Source: CAMBDR01 sp046597185 (GTDB lineage Bacteria > Pseudomonadota > Gammaproteobacteria > Burkholderiales > Burkholderiaceae_D). Taken from it: 11,474 bases of DNA. Below are positions 1 through 6,355 of this stretch, piece by piece (the stretch's first letter is position 1; every line of letters begins with the position of its first letter). The DNA is taken from contig JBKJLF010000260.1 in NCBI GenBank assembly GCA_046597185.1, positions 1 through 11,474 on the forward strand, read 5' to 3'. Made by a program: the position numbers and the translations under genes. The notes beneath the pieces were generated by a model. The model did not search any database. It was not told the DNA's origin and saw only the letters and a list, made by a program, of their open reading frames with translations.

Positions 1-72
1 GACCGAACTTCAAACATTGGCCAGATTTCATTTCTGCCCGACATCGTAGAGCAACGCATCGCGGCCTCTTGA
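1..72 (+). CDS. 3' end of an unidentified gene (partial)
   Basis: Frame 1 is open from the window edge to a TGA at 70-72 and encodes 23 residues ending FLPDIVEQRIAAS. The ending faintly resembles the C-terminal tail of large serine recombinases (a 'LAPDIVEAI' type ending), but this is a weak likeness over a very short stretch. A small inverted repeat follows directly, as would be expected after a gene end. The call could easily be a chance open frame. Confidence 0.25.
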   Translation, partial: DRTSNIGQISFLPDIVEQRIAAS

Positions 73-78
73 GTTGTC

Positions 79-101
79 GCCGTGTGCGTGCATGCCACGG
101 C
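79..101 (+). terminator. weak stem-loop after the partial gene
   Basis: GCCGTG (79-84) and CACGGC (96-101) form a perfect 6-bp stem around an 11-base loop, followed by TTATTG. The T-run is poor, so this is at best a weak intrinsic terminator. It also overlaps the start codon proposed for the next gene. Confidence 0.25.
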
Positions 102-489
102 TTATTGAGGTGTTACGGAAGATGTCGATAAGTATGTTAGAAGTTTGAATCAAAGCGTTATTTCCAGCGGACATGCGGAAATATCATTCGCCGCCCAAAG
201 TGATCATTTGCCGCATATAACGCTGTTAATGGGTACTATATCAGCGCAAAACCAGCTTGATGAACTTATCACATGTTGTAGAACTTTCGCCGAAAATACC
301 CTGCCTGTTGAATATGAGTTGGCAGCCCCTTGTTGGGCGCAACCTTCCAAAAAGTTCCTATTTGTAGGTATTCTGCCGACAGGAAAGCTACTGGATTTTC
401 GACGGAACCTTTTTTCGAAACTGGGGGTGAAGAGCGTCGAAAATATCAGAAAAGTTGAGAAACGAGGTTGGTATCATCAATTCACATAG
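92..489 (+). pseudogene. 2H phosphoesterase (2'-5' RNA ligase-like), frameshifted and C-terminally truncated
   Basis: The frame that is open to the TAG at 487-489 encodes a domain resembling 2'-5' RNA ligase / cyclic phosphodiesterase (2H) proteins. It has a first H-x-T motif in DHLPHITLLMG (near 205-237) and a later beta-strand segment KKFLFVGILPTG (near 349-384). The frame has no ATG; its first usable start is TTG 145, which would cut off the usual N-terminal strand. An ATG at 92 in another frame reads MPRLIEV and would join TEDVDKYVRSLNQ if a 1- or 2-base shift at about 110-114 were undone, giving a normal family N-terminus. The second catalytic H-x-T motif expected further on is missing, and 2H proteins are usually 170-190 residues against about 130 here. 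The gene is therefore probably dead. The family call is by eye, and no ribosome site is visible before ATG 92. Confidence 0.4.
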
Positions 490-606
490 TAGCCGAAAGA
501 TATTTTCCGGGGAAAACGCCATACAGCGTGACTGCCTCAGCCCATGAATCATTACCTCTTACACCGTGCCATGCAAACAATTATTCGCCACAGAAGGACA
601 ATTCAC

Positions 607-930
607 ATGCGATCCATCATCTTTTTCTCACTCGCGCTATCACTTGTATACGCTACCGCCCAAGCCCAGGACTCGCCCGACATTGAAGCGCTCAAAAAAG
701 GCATGCCCAAAGACGTGGCGACCTTTATTTCAAGAGCCTTCGGCTGCAATCACTGGGGCGGCGAAGAAGCCTACGATGCAGCCTACGATGCAGCCCGCGC
801 CAAGGAAATTAAAGAAGCGGTGCGCAAGCTCGGTTGCGACAAGCTTGAGGCCGATGAAACCACGCTGCGCAAGAAATACAAAGATGACCCCAAAGTGTTG
901 CGTGCCATGAAAAAGGCGATGGAACCGTAA
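607..930 (+). CDS. small secreted/periplasmic protein of unknown function
   Basis: 107 residues. ATG 607 is preferred over ATG 544 because it has an AGAAGGA ribosome site 8-10 bases upstream and gives a clean signal peptide: MRS, then a hydrophobic stretch IIFFSLALSLVYA, then a cleavage region ATAQAQ near residue 21. The mature part is hydrophilic and charged. It has two cysteines (in FGCNHWGGEE and KLGCDKL) that could form a disulphide in the periplasm. Short hypothetical proteins with a C-N-H-W-G-G-E-E segment followed by a K-L-x-C-D helix recur in proteobacteria with no assigned role. The motif E-A-Y-D-A-A-Y-D-A-A reflects a 12-bp tandem duplication in the gene. No partner gene is evident: the macro-domain remnant starts 40 bp downstream with no ribosome site of its own. 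Confidence 0.75.
   Translation: MRSIIFFSLALSLVYATAQAQDSPDIEALKKGMPKDVATFISRAFGCNHWGGEEAYDAAYDAARAKEIKEAVRKLGCDKLEADETTLRKKYKDDPKVLRAMKKAMEP
769..792 (+). repeat. exact 12-bp tandem duplication inside the secreted protein gene
   Basis: GCCTACGATGCA occurs twice back to back (769-780 and 781-792), adding A-Y-D-A twice in frame. It looks like a recent replication-slippage product, because the copies are identical and the reading frame is kept. Confidence 0.95.
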
Positions 931-970
931 TGCCCCCCCGGTTTATTCGTGCAAACCACCCAAATCAAAC

Positions 971-1399
971 ATGACATTGATGAAACCACACAATTTACAT
1001 ATCGTTGAAGGTGACTTACTTGATCAAAAAGTGGAAGTCATCGTCAATGCCTGGAACAGAAATATTATTCCATGGTGGCTCTTGCTGCCGCAAGGCGTTT
1101 CGGGGGCGATCAAACGCCGTGCAGGCTATCAACCCTTTCGCGAACTTGGGAGACTGGGGGCTATCCCTTTGGGCGGCGCTGTAGTAACGGGTGCCGGGAA
1201 ACTCGGGTATAAGGCGATCATCCACGTGGCAGGCATCAATATGTTTTGGCGCTCGACCCGGCAATCGATCAAACAGTCGGTGCTTTCCGCCATGCAAATT
1301 GTGAGCACTAACGGATATCAAGCCGTCCCATTTCCGATAATTGGCGCAGGAACGGGTGGTTCAGGTCGATGCCGTTTTGGTTTGGTGCAACCCGATTGA
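971..1399 (+). pseudogene. macro-domain (ADP-ribose binding) protein, 3' part replaced out of frame
   Basis: The encoded protein begins with a typical macro domain. HIVEGDLLDQKVEVIVNAWN (near residues 9-28) is the first strand plus the V-N-A-x-N motif that binds ADP-ribose. GVSGAIKRRAG follows, then PLGGAVVTGAGKLGYKAIIHVAG, then the phosphate loop FPIIGAGTGGSG (near residues 121-132). Macro domains bind or hydrolyse ADP-ribose, O-acetyl-ADP-ribose or ADP-ribosylated substrates. The last helix and strand (about 40 residues after the GAGTGG loop) are missing. At about 1355-1368 the sequence switches to a different gene, and the frame ends ten residues later in junk. ATG 971 and ATG 980 are both possible starts; neither has a convincing ribosome site. 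The enzyme core is present, but a stable fold is doubtful without the C-terminal strand. Confidence 0.85.
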
Positions 1400-1994
1400 A
1401 GTTGAAAGGGACCGCTCGGTGTTGGATGCCATGCTGCGCGAGGTAGCGCAAAGCGGCGTTTTTGTCAGCACCCACCCCGATATCATCATGAAACTTGGCA
1501 CCAAGGAAGTGCTGTACCAAACTCAACACGTAGGCTGGGGTTGCGACACCCACCGCTACCAAAGTCTGGAACAGATGCAGCATGAGCTGCCACTGCGCTT
1601 GGCCGACGGCAAGGTGCGCGTATTGAAGCAAAATCGTGGCCAAAACGGGATTGGCGTGTGGCGGGTAGCGCTGGCGCAGCCAGTACCGACAGACAAGATC
1701 ACCCCCGCCACCCTGCTGCGCGTGCGCCACGCCATGCGCGGCTGCAACGAAGAACACATCACCCTGGAACAATGGTTCGCGCGCTGCGCAGCGTATTTCG
1801 CCAATGGCGCTGTGATGATAGACCAAGCCTGACAAGCGCGCCTGCCCATTATTTGGGATTGTGATTTTTTGCTTGGCCCCAAAGATGCGCAGGAGCAAGA
1901 CAGTTATGTGTTGTGCGAAATCAATGTCAGCAGTGTTGCGCCCTACCCCGAATCGGCGGTGCCTGAAATGGTTGCAGCACTGGCGCGGCTATAA
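1341..1994 (+). pseudogene. Cj0069-family protein remnant, N-terminus lost, internal deletion and stop
   Basis: The frame opens at 1341 right after a TAA. From about VVQVDAVLVWCNPIE (1356 on) it matches what I recall of the Cj0069 family: DRSVLDAMLREVA, VFVSTHPDIIMKLGTKEVLY, GWGCDTHRYQSLE, then RVLKQNRGQNGIGVWRV, an ATP-grasp-like layout. About 75 N-terminal residues are absent, replaced by the macro-domain gene. After VMIDQA there is an in-frame TGA (1830-1832). The same frame then continues QARLPIIWDCDFLLGPKD and CEINVSSVAPYPES to the TAA at 1992-1994, which is the family's C-terminal end. The segment normally between the DQA-Q-x-R-L-P motif and the W-D-C-D-F motif (about 80-100 residues) has been deleted. 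Biochemical function of the family is unclear. This copy is plainly dead. Confidence 0.72.
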
Positions 1995-2114
1995 ACCACC
2001 TGCAGATTGAAGCAAGCGCCTGAGTGATTGTCCCGGAATTAGTAGAAAACCGGGTTAGAATAGCCACGCGTGCGCGCACCCTTGCCTGATAACGACTAAC
2101 CCGACAAAATACCC

Positions 2115-2930
2115 ATGCTAATTCACCCCCAACCCGACCCCGTCGCCTTTTCCCTCGGCCCCTTGCACGTGCATTGGTATGGCTTGATGTATATGCTGGC
2201 CTTCATGTTTTTCATCATCCTGGGCCGGGGGCGTCTGAAACTGCCTCATATACAAGCGCAGGGTTGGAAAAAGGAAGACCTTGACGACATGTTATTTTTC
2301 GGCGTCCTGGGCGTGGTGATCGGTGGGCGGCTGGGTGAAGTACTGTTTTACAATTTCGATAAAGTGCTCGCGGGCTATTATTTTGCCAATCCGCTCAAGA
2401 TTATCGCCGTCTGGGAAGGTGGCATGTCTTTCCATGGTGGCTTTTTGGGGGTGTTGGTGTCGATGGCTTTATGGGCGCGCAAAGCGAAACGCTCATGGAT
2501 GGAGGTGATGGATTTTATCGCCCCGCTGGTGCCGCTGGGCTATGCCTTTGGACGCATCGGTAATTTTATCAATGCCGAATTGCCGGGCCGCATCGCCGAC
2601 GCCAGCTTGCCATGGGCCATGCAGTGGCCGGGGGTGGATCATTTGGTGCACCCGTCGCCGATTTATCAGGCGCTGGTGGATGGGGTGCTGTGTTTTATCC
2701 TGCTCTGGTGGTTTGCGCAAAAACCCCGGCCACGCATGGCGGTGGGGGCCATGTATGCCTTGCTGTATGGCTGCGCGCGGTTTTTTACCGAATATTTCAG
2801 AACGCCGGATTTTGAAGTCTCGGCACTGGGCGTGACGCTCTCGGCGGGGCAAATGTATTCATTGCCGATGATTATTACTGGGCTGGTGCTGCTCTGGTGG
2901 GCTTACCGCATTCAGCCGCAAAGGGCGTGA
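2115..2930 (+). CDS. lgt: prolipoprotein diacylglyceryl transferase
   Basis: Lgt moves the diacylglyceryl group of phosphatidylglycerol onto the lipobox cysteine of prolipoproteins in the inner membrane, the first step of lipoprotein maturation before LspA and Lnt. The 271-residue length is normal for the family. Seen in the sequence: several hydrophobic transmembrane segments, SFHGG with His107 (equivalent to E. coli His103), the signature GRIGNFINAELPGR (residues 146-159) with Arg147 and Glu155, and ARFFTEYFRTPD (221-232) with a conserved Arg229. ATG 2115 follows a region with no strong Shine-Dalgarno sequence. A TAGAAT box at 2056-2061 could be a -10 element, but the nearest TTGTCC is 22 bp away, so the promoter is unsettled. 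It is the only undoubted housekeeping gene here. Its 3' part shares a 26-bp near-repeat with the intergenic gap at 4000-4025. Confidence 0.97.
   Translation: MLIHPQPDPVAFSLGPLHVHWYGLMYMLAFMFFIILGRGRLKLPHIQAQGWKKEDLDDMLFFGVLGVVIGGRLGEVLFYNFDKVLAGYYFANPLKIIAVWEGGMSFHGGFLGVLVSMALWARKAKRSWMEVMDFIAPLVPLGYAFGRIGNFINAELPGRIADASLPWAMQWPGVDHLVHPSPIYQALVDGVLCFILLWWFAQKPRPRMAVGAMYALLYGCARFFTEYFRTPDFEVSALGVTLSAGQMYSLPMIITGLVLLWWAYRIQPQRA
2800..2825 (+). repeat. 26-bp direct repeat, copy 1 (inside lgt)
   Basis: Positions 2800-2825 match 4000-4025 at 24 of 26 bases, including 18 identical bases in a row, GATTTTGAAGTCTCGGCA at 2808-2825. This copy is ordinary lgt coding sequence for R-T-P-D-F-E-V-S-A. Confidence 0.9.
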
Positions 2931-2980
2931 AGCCGAAAAAACTGTTATTGACAGCGTTGGGGGTGCCAATACAGCGCAGA

Positions 2981-3193
2981 CTAAGTGCCCTGCTTGTAAT
3001 ACCCCCGCTCCAAACCACGCTTCATATATTCAGCTATCTGGCGCTTGGTTTCCTGCAATTCACTCAACTCGACTTCGGTAAGCATACGCGGCGTCCCTGG
3101 TGGCACGGTTGAACTGGTCAGTTTAACAATAAACGGCGCAACAGCCTCATTCTTAAGTGCCAACACCTTCGATTCGCGCACGGATTTCCTCAT
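2981..3193 (-). CDS. small hypothetical protein overlapping the phosphoribosyltransferase gene end
   Basis: ATG 3193-3191 to TAG 2983-2981 gives 70 residues starting MRKSVRESKVLALKNEA. The middle is beta- and proline-rich (KLTSSTVPPGTPRM), followed by an amphipathic charged helix EVELSELQETKRQIAEYMKR. I do not recognise the family. The start overlaps the last 41 bp of the phosphoribosyltransferase frame, which suggests translational coupling; the ribosome site is weak. The same frame is open further up to ATG 3289, but that upstream part lies wholly under the conserved phosphoribosyltransferase C-terminus and is probably a shadow. The gene converges on lgt with a 50-bp gap and no obvious terminator. 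Confidence 0.4.
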   Translation of the reverse strand: MRKSVRESKVLALKNEAVAPFIVKLTSSTVPPGTPRMLTEVELSELQETKRQIAEYMKRGLERGYYKQGT

Positions 3194-3869
3194 GTGTTCG
3201 TATCTTGCCAAGATATCTTGCTTCCGAAGCTGTGAGGCAGTCGAATCCAAATCCAAAACGCTCGCGCCACCATTGTTCAAGTTGTCCATGTTTTCCTCTC
3301 AATTCATCCAATTGCCTGTCATCCAAAGTCACGTGCGCGGAATATTCCTTGCCAGTCAAAACAGTAGCACCGATGACCGTACCACCTTGCTGCATGATAT
3401 ACCCTCGCAAGTTGGCAATGGTGCCGCCTTGCCCGATAAAATCATCAACAATCAAACAAGCTTGCCCGCTTGTAAGTGGTCCTGTAAAACAAGCTTGCTT
3501 GGCCATTCTGGCGAGCCCATCTGCCCCGGTATGATTGACAATATTGGTTTGGACGATATACCTTTCAGCGGGCCACCCTAACATAAACGCCAAAACATCG
3601 CCAAACACTTCAGGGATGGCATTGACACCCACCGCTTCTTCTGCATGTGCGCTCACACGTCACAGGCGCGGCATGTTCTTCAAGCTGTCGCAAGGCCAAA
3701 ACGGTCGCGATATTAATCACATCATCAACCAAATTATGCGCGGCGTTAACATCGCCCGCTTTTGCCGCTGGATAAGCGGGTGCTTCTTAACCACCGCTTC
3801 CTGTGCGTGCAACCAAACTGGCAGCAAGGGCACATGCCAAGGGAAACGATAGGGCTTGCTTGAAATCAT
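3153..3869 (-). pseudogene. phosphoribosyltransferase-domain protein with two compensating frameshifts
   Basis: The 3' part (GTG 3656 down to TAA 3153) encodes a PRTase-type domain: AHAEEAVGVNAIPEVFG, then QTNIVNHTGADGLARMAKQA, then the PRPP-binding loop CLIVDDFIGQGGTIANLRGY, then a C-terminal tail FGFGFDCLTASEARYL. Such domains use or bind phosphoribosyl pyrophosphate; the substrate of this subgroup is unknown to me. The real start is upstream: ATG 3869 has a GCGAGG ribosome site six bases before it and reads MISSKPYRFPWHVPLLPVW, then QEAVVKK. At about 3778-3785 the coding shifts to another frame (PAYPAAKAGDVNAAHNLVDD, VINIATVLALRQLEEHAAPV). At about 3655-3664 it shifts back to the starting frame (VSAHAEE). 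Undoing a 2-base and a 7-base excess gives about 235 continuous residues. The two shifts sum to a multiple of three, but the segment between them carries stops in the original frame. Confidence 0.75.
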
Positions 3870-3906
3870 GAATCCTCGCAAGCTATTTGGTTAAATTGTC
3901 AATCTA

Positions 3907-3933
3907 ATCCAGCACAATGCCGTTACGCTGGAT
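3907..3933. other. inverted repeat upstream of the phosphoribosyltransferase gene
   Basis: ATCCAGC (3907-3913) and GCTGGAT (3927-3933) form a perfect 7-bp stem with a 13-base loop. It lies 38-64 bp upstream of ATG 3869 on the minus strand, so it could be an operator or leader hairpin. No clear -35/-10 pair was found around it. Confidence 0.35.
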
Positions 3934-3999
3934 GGAATTTTACACCATTCAACCATCAGCTTGGTGATATTTGAGAATTGTTGGTTGGATACGGCTGAT

Positions 4000-4025
4000 G
4001 AGCGCCTGATTTTGAAGTCTCGGCA
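4000..4025 (+). repeat. 26-bp direct repeat, copy 2 (intergenic, lgt-like)
   Basis: Near-copy of 2800-2825 with mismatches only at the third and eighth bases. It lies in the 229-bp gap (3870-4098) between two minus-strand genes, where no gene is visible. Beyond the repeat the resemblance to lgt is lost within a few bases. It may be a scrap of a duplicated lgt 3' end. Confidence 0.85.
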
Positions 4026-4098
4026 TTTGAGTCGGGTTTGCCTGGGTTTAGGCGCTTGAAGATTGGGTTTTCATTACTGGCAAACGTCATGAAGTAAG

Positions 4099-4515
4099 CT
4101 ACTTTGCGCTGCCGTTACCCATTTCTGCGACATACTGCCGTAAGAATAGCGATATATCTTGCGGTCTTTCGCTTGGGTAATCCAGATTGGAGCGTGCCTG
4201 AACGATAAACGCGCCACTCCCGCCAGAAACCACCAATATACTGCCCAGCAACAGCGCCCACCATGGCGACTTCAAAAGCCGCTGCAGCAAATACAAGCTG
4301 ATTGCGGCAATCACCAATAAAGAAACCAACAACGCTGGCGCAACGAAAAACATCAGGAAGCCATGGTTGGCACTGACATTGACACCAATGTCGTAGTATT
4401 TCATGTAGCTGCCCATGAGGTTGATGGCAAACCAGGTGACGGGCAATGGCAGCAGGAAATAAAGCACTCTGCATAGTAACAATAGCCGGGTTTTGCTTTT
4501 GGCGTTTTCAGTCAT
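4099..4515 (-). CDS. membrane protein of unknown function, three predicted helices
   Basis: 138 residues. A short basic N-terminus (MTENAKSKTR) precedes hydrophobic stretches at about 11-33 (LLLLCRVLYFLLPLPVTWFA), 53-75 (FLMFFVAPALLVSLLVIAAI) and 85-106 (PWWALLLGSILVVSGGSGAF). The polar C-terminus ends in QDISLFLRQYVAEMGNGSAK. ATG 4515 has an AAAGG ribosome site 7-8 bases upstream, which supports the start. It lies 20 bp downstream of the small gene ending at 4536 on the same strand, so the two are probably one transcript. No family is recognised and no catalytic motif is visible. Confidence 0.65.
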   Translation of the reverse strand: MTENAKSKTRLLLLCRVLYFLLPLPVTWFAINLMGSYMKYYDIGVNVSANHGFLMFFVAPALLVSLLVIAAISLYLLQRLLKSPWWALLLGSILVVSGGSGAFIVQARSNLDYPSERPQDISLFLRQYVAEMGNGSAK

Positions 4516-4535
4516 GGTGTGGCCTTTTGCTGGCG

Positions 4536-4854
4536 CTATTTATAATCATTATCGACAATGACGACATTGGTCGCATTTTCAGCTTTGACACCACTTTTTA
4601 TCTCCTTATCCCGTGCCGCAGTGTAATCTGCTGCTTTCTGGATGATTGCTTTTCTGATGTCATCAGCAGTAAGGTTGAAGCCGGATTTAAGCCAAAGATC
4701 AATGCCAATTTTAACGCTGATGACATCCCCTTCATCATTATCGCCCGCACCGGGCAAGCCGGATGCCGCGCCACCTTGAAGCGTGGGTTCATCGAAACCA
4801 CACTTGGTGCCAACATATCCATATAGGTCGGATAATTTAGAAAATTATCAACAT
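4536..4854 (-). pseudogene. small protein of unknown family, start region probably frameshifted
   Basis: On the minus strand a frame is open from about 4847 to TAG 4538-4536. It reads SKLSDLYGYVGTKCGFDEPT, a Gly/Ala linker GGAASGLPGAGDNDEGD, strand VISVKIGIDLWLK, helix DDIRKAIIQKAADYTAARDKEI, and ends NVVIVDNDYK. This looks like real protein, but it has no ATG or GTG; TTG 4757 would remove the first third. An ATG at 4854, with GGAA just before it and a TATAAT 28 bp further up, is one base out of frame. Removing one base of the AAAA run at 4841-4844 (plus strand) would give MLIISKLSDLYGYVG and a protein of about 105 residues. Either the run carries a frameshift or base error, or a non-standard start is used. 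Function is unknown; it is probably co-transcribed with the membrane protein 20 bp downstream. Confidence 0.45.
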
Positions 4855-4882
4855 GATTTCCAATAATTACGAATAATTTTTT

Positions 4883-4888
4883 ATTATA
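4883..4888 (-). promoter_or_regulatory. perfect TATAAT -10 box in an AT-rich intergenic block
   Basis: Read on the minus strand, 4888-4883 is TATAAT, 28 bp before ATG 4854. The -35 hexamer 17 bp away (ATGATT at 4911-4906) matches the consensus at only 3 of 6. The surrounding block 4830-4945 is strikingly AT-rich compared with the rest of the window and holds no gene. Confidence 0.42.
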
Positions 4889-5067
4889 TCATCTAAAATT
4901 TTAAAAATCATATAAACGACATCTTTTTCAACCAATTAATCACGAGTTGCTACTTACTTGCATTTCACTGTGCATCACCGTGCGGCGTGCCAACTATATT
5001 CTCTACCACTACGCCCCCCTGCTCTGCCGTCCGAATCGTATCCAAGCCCAACGCCCGCGACACCGCA

Positions 5068-5328
5068 TGTTCCGCTGGCATGACGCCGTATATTGTGCAG
5101 GAAGCGATACAAATGCATACCATTGTGAATTTGGTGGCGGCGCAAATGGGCATGGCGCTGGTACCCGAGTCGGTGGCGAATTTGCAGCGGGTTGGGGTAG
5201 AATACTTGTCATTGGCCAATGCCAGCCCGATGCTGGAAACTGGTTTGGCCTGGCGTAGTGAACATGCTTCACCCGTATTGGCGGCGTTTTTGGATTTGCT
5301 GAAGTCACAACCTGATTCAATTATTTAG
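5068..5328 (+). pseudogene. LysR-type regulator, C-terminal effector-domain fragment
   Basis: From about 5068 the frame reads CSAGMTPYIVQEAIQMHTIV, then NLVAAQMGMALVPESVANLQ, then LETGLAWRSEHASPVLAAFL to TAG 5328. This is the last 80 or so residues of a LysR-type effector-binding domain, with the V-x-L-V-A-A-x-M-G-x-A-L-V-P core. The DNA-binding helix-turn-helix and the first part of the effector domain (about 210 residues) are missing. Upstream of 5068 the same frame holds no LysR-like sequence, so this is a truncation by deletion or recombination rather than a frameshift. The fragment ends 3 bp before the VOC gene, which may keep an old regulator-target order. Confidence 0.72.
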
Positions 5329-5331
5329 ACC

Positions 5332-5712
5332 ATGAAAATCGATCACATTACTTTATTGCTTGCCTCATTTGAACGCAGCATGCCGTACTACGCAACCCTG
5401 CTGCCGCTGCTGGGCTTTAGCAAAACGCGGGATCATATTTGGACTGATGGCGCGGGTTTCTATTTTCAGTTTAACCAGGCCAAGCCGGACACGCGCCCGT
5501 ATGAACGCTATGGCGCAGGCATGAATCACCTGGGTTTTGGCGCAAGCGCTGCGGCACAGGTAGCAAGCATCCGCCAAAGCATGCAGGAAGCGGGTTTTGA
5601 GGTGCCGGAGATTCAAAATCTGGGTGGTGCCATTGCCCTTTTCATGAAAGACCCGGATGGTATCCGGTTTGAGATAACGTATTATCCACCGGGCATGCCC
5701 GTATTTGATTAA
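5332..5712 (+). CDS. VOC-family (glyoxalase/bleomycin-resistance fold) protein
   Basis: 126 residues, the normal size of a single-unit VOC protein made of two beta-alpha-beta-beta-beta modules. It begins MKIDHITLLLASFERSMPYY. Probable metal ligands are His5 (strand 1), His66 (MNHLGFG) and Glu114 (DPDGIRFEI). The family catalyses metal-dependent isomerisation, epoxide opening or ring cleavage, or binds drugs; the substrate cannot be told from sequence. The ribosome site before ATG 5332 is weak, and the gene follows the regulator fragment by 3 bp. The GNAT gene starts about 10 bp after it, so the two likely share a transcript. Confidence 0.87.
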   Translation: MKIDHITLLLASFERSMPYYATLLPLLGFSKTRDHIWTDGAGFYFQFNQAKPDTRPYERYGAGMNHLGFGASAAAQVASIRQSMQEAGFEVPEIQNLGGAIALFMKDPDGIRFEITYYPPGMPVFD

Positions 5713-5722
5713 AATTTTTCCC

Positions 5723-6244
5723 ATGACAAAACCCGGTATGTCCAGCACACTCACCATTCGCCGCTACCAACCAGAAGACTGGCCACAATTATGGCCGATT
5801 CTGCAAGCCACCATCGCCCTTGGCGAAACCTTTGCCTTTGAACCGCGCACCAGCGAAACAGAAGTTTTCAAAGCATGGATCGAAACACCCGGTGTCGCTA
5901 CTTTTGTGGCCAGTGCAGACGATGGCACTATCCTGGGTGGCTATAAAATTCAACACAACCAACCTGGCCTGGGTTCACACGTGAGCAATGGCAGCTATGT
6001 GGTTGCAGCCAAGGCGCGCGGCCAGGGCATTGCCTCGGCCATGTGCGAACACTCGCAAACCGTGGCACTGGCATTGGGTTTCAAGGCCATGCAATTTAAT
6101 CTGGTGGTGTCTACCAACGCCGTTGCGGTACGGCTGTGGCAAAAACACGGTTTTGCCATCGTGGGCACGCTGCCGGGGGTATTTTTACACCGGGTGCATG
6201 GCTATGTGGATGCGTATGTGATGTTTAAAAAGCTGGGCGCTTAG
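5723..6244 (+). CDS. GNAT-family N-acetyltransferase
   Basis: 173 residues from ATG 5723, which lies 10 bp after the VOC stop; ATG 5738 (MSSTLTIRRYQPEDW) is an equally good start, while TTG 5705 would overlap the VOC gene. It has the typical N-terminal strand TIRRYQPEDWPQLW, the acetyl-CoA pyrophosphate loop ARGQGIASAM (residues 98-107, R-G-x-G-I-A) and the late motif STNAVAVRLWQKHGF (130-144). The predicted reaction is transfer of an acetyl group from acetyl-CoA to an amine of a small molecule or protein in the cytoplasm; the acceptor is unknown. Followed by a strong hairpin at 6356-6394. Confidence 0.87.
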   Translation: MTKPGMSSTLTIRRYQPEDWPQLWPILQATIALGETFAFEPRTSETEVFKAWIETPGVATFVASADDGTILGGYKIQHNQPGLGSHVSNGSYVVAAKARGQGIASAMCEHSQTVALALGFKAMQFNLVVSTNAVAVRLWQKHGFAIVGTLPGVFLHRVHGYVDAYVMFKKLGA

Positions 6245-6355
6245 ATCACCGTGTGTCCATGGCTGCGATCAAAAACCGGTCACCCCCAATCACTATGGCT
6301 TGAAGAACTGGGGGAAAAAGACTTGGCCGAACGGCAATTGGGGTAGCTTGTAATA

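Noticed and set aside
468..686. Plus-strand 72-residue frame after the 2H remnant
   Set aside because: IHIVAER might be a decayed second H-x-T motif, but the rest runs into the signal peptide region of the secreted protein and has no similarity; treated as a shadow.
1308..1898. 196-residue minus-strand open frame
   Set aside because: It lies opposite the macro and Cj0069 coding frames, which have recognisable family motifs, and its own translation shows no domain.
2028..2061. TTGTCC ... TAGAAT as the lgt promoter
   Set aside because: The spacer is 22 bp, too long for sigma-70; the CCCGG/CCGGG pair between them is only five base pairs.
4965..5081. Minus-strand 38-residue frame MPAEHAVSRALGLDTIRT...
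   Set aside because: It sounds protein-like (GGVVVENIVGTPHG) and could be a 3' end fragment of a lost gene, but its start overlaps the LysR fragment, there is no ribosome site, and I cannot name a family.
6283..6314. CCCCCA / TGGGGG inverted repeat followed by AAAAA
   Set aside because: Only six base pairs with a 20-base loop, and the A-run is on the wrong side for a plus-strand terminator; not convincing.
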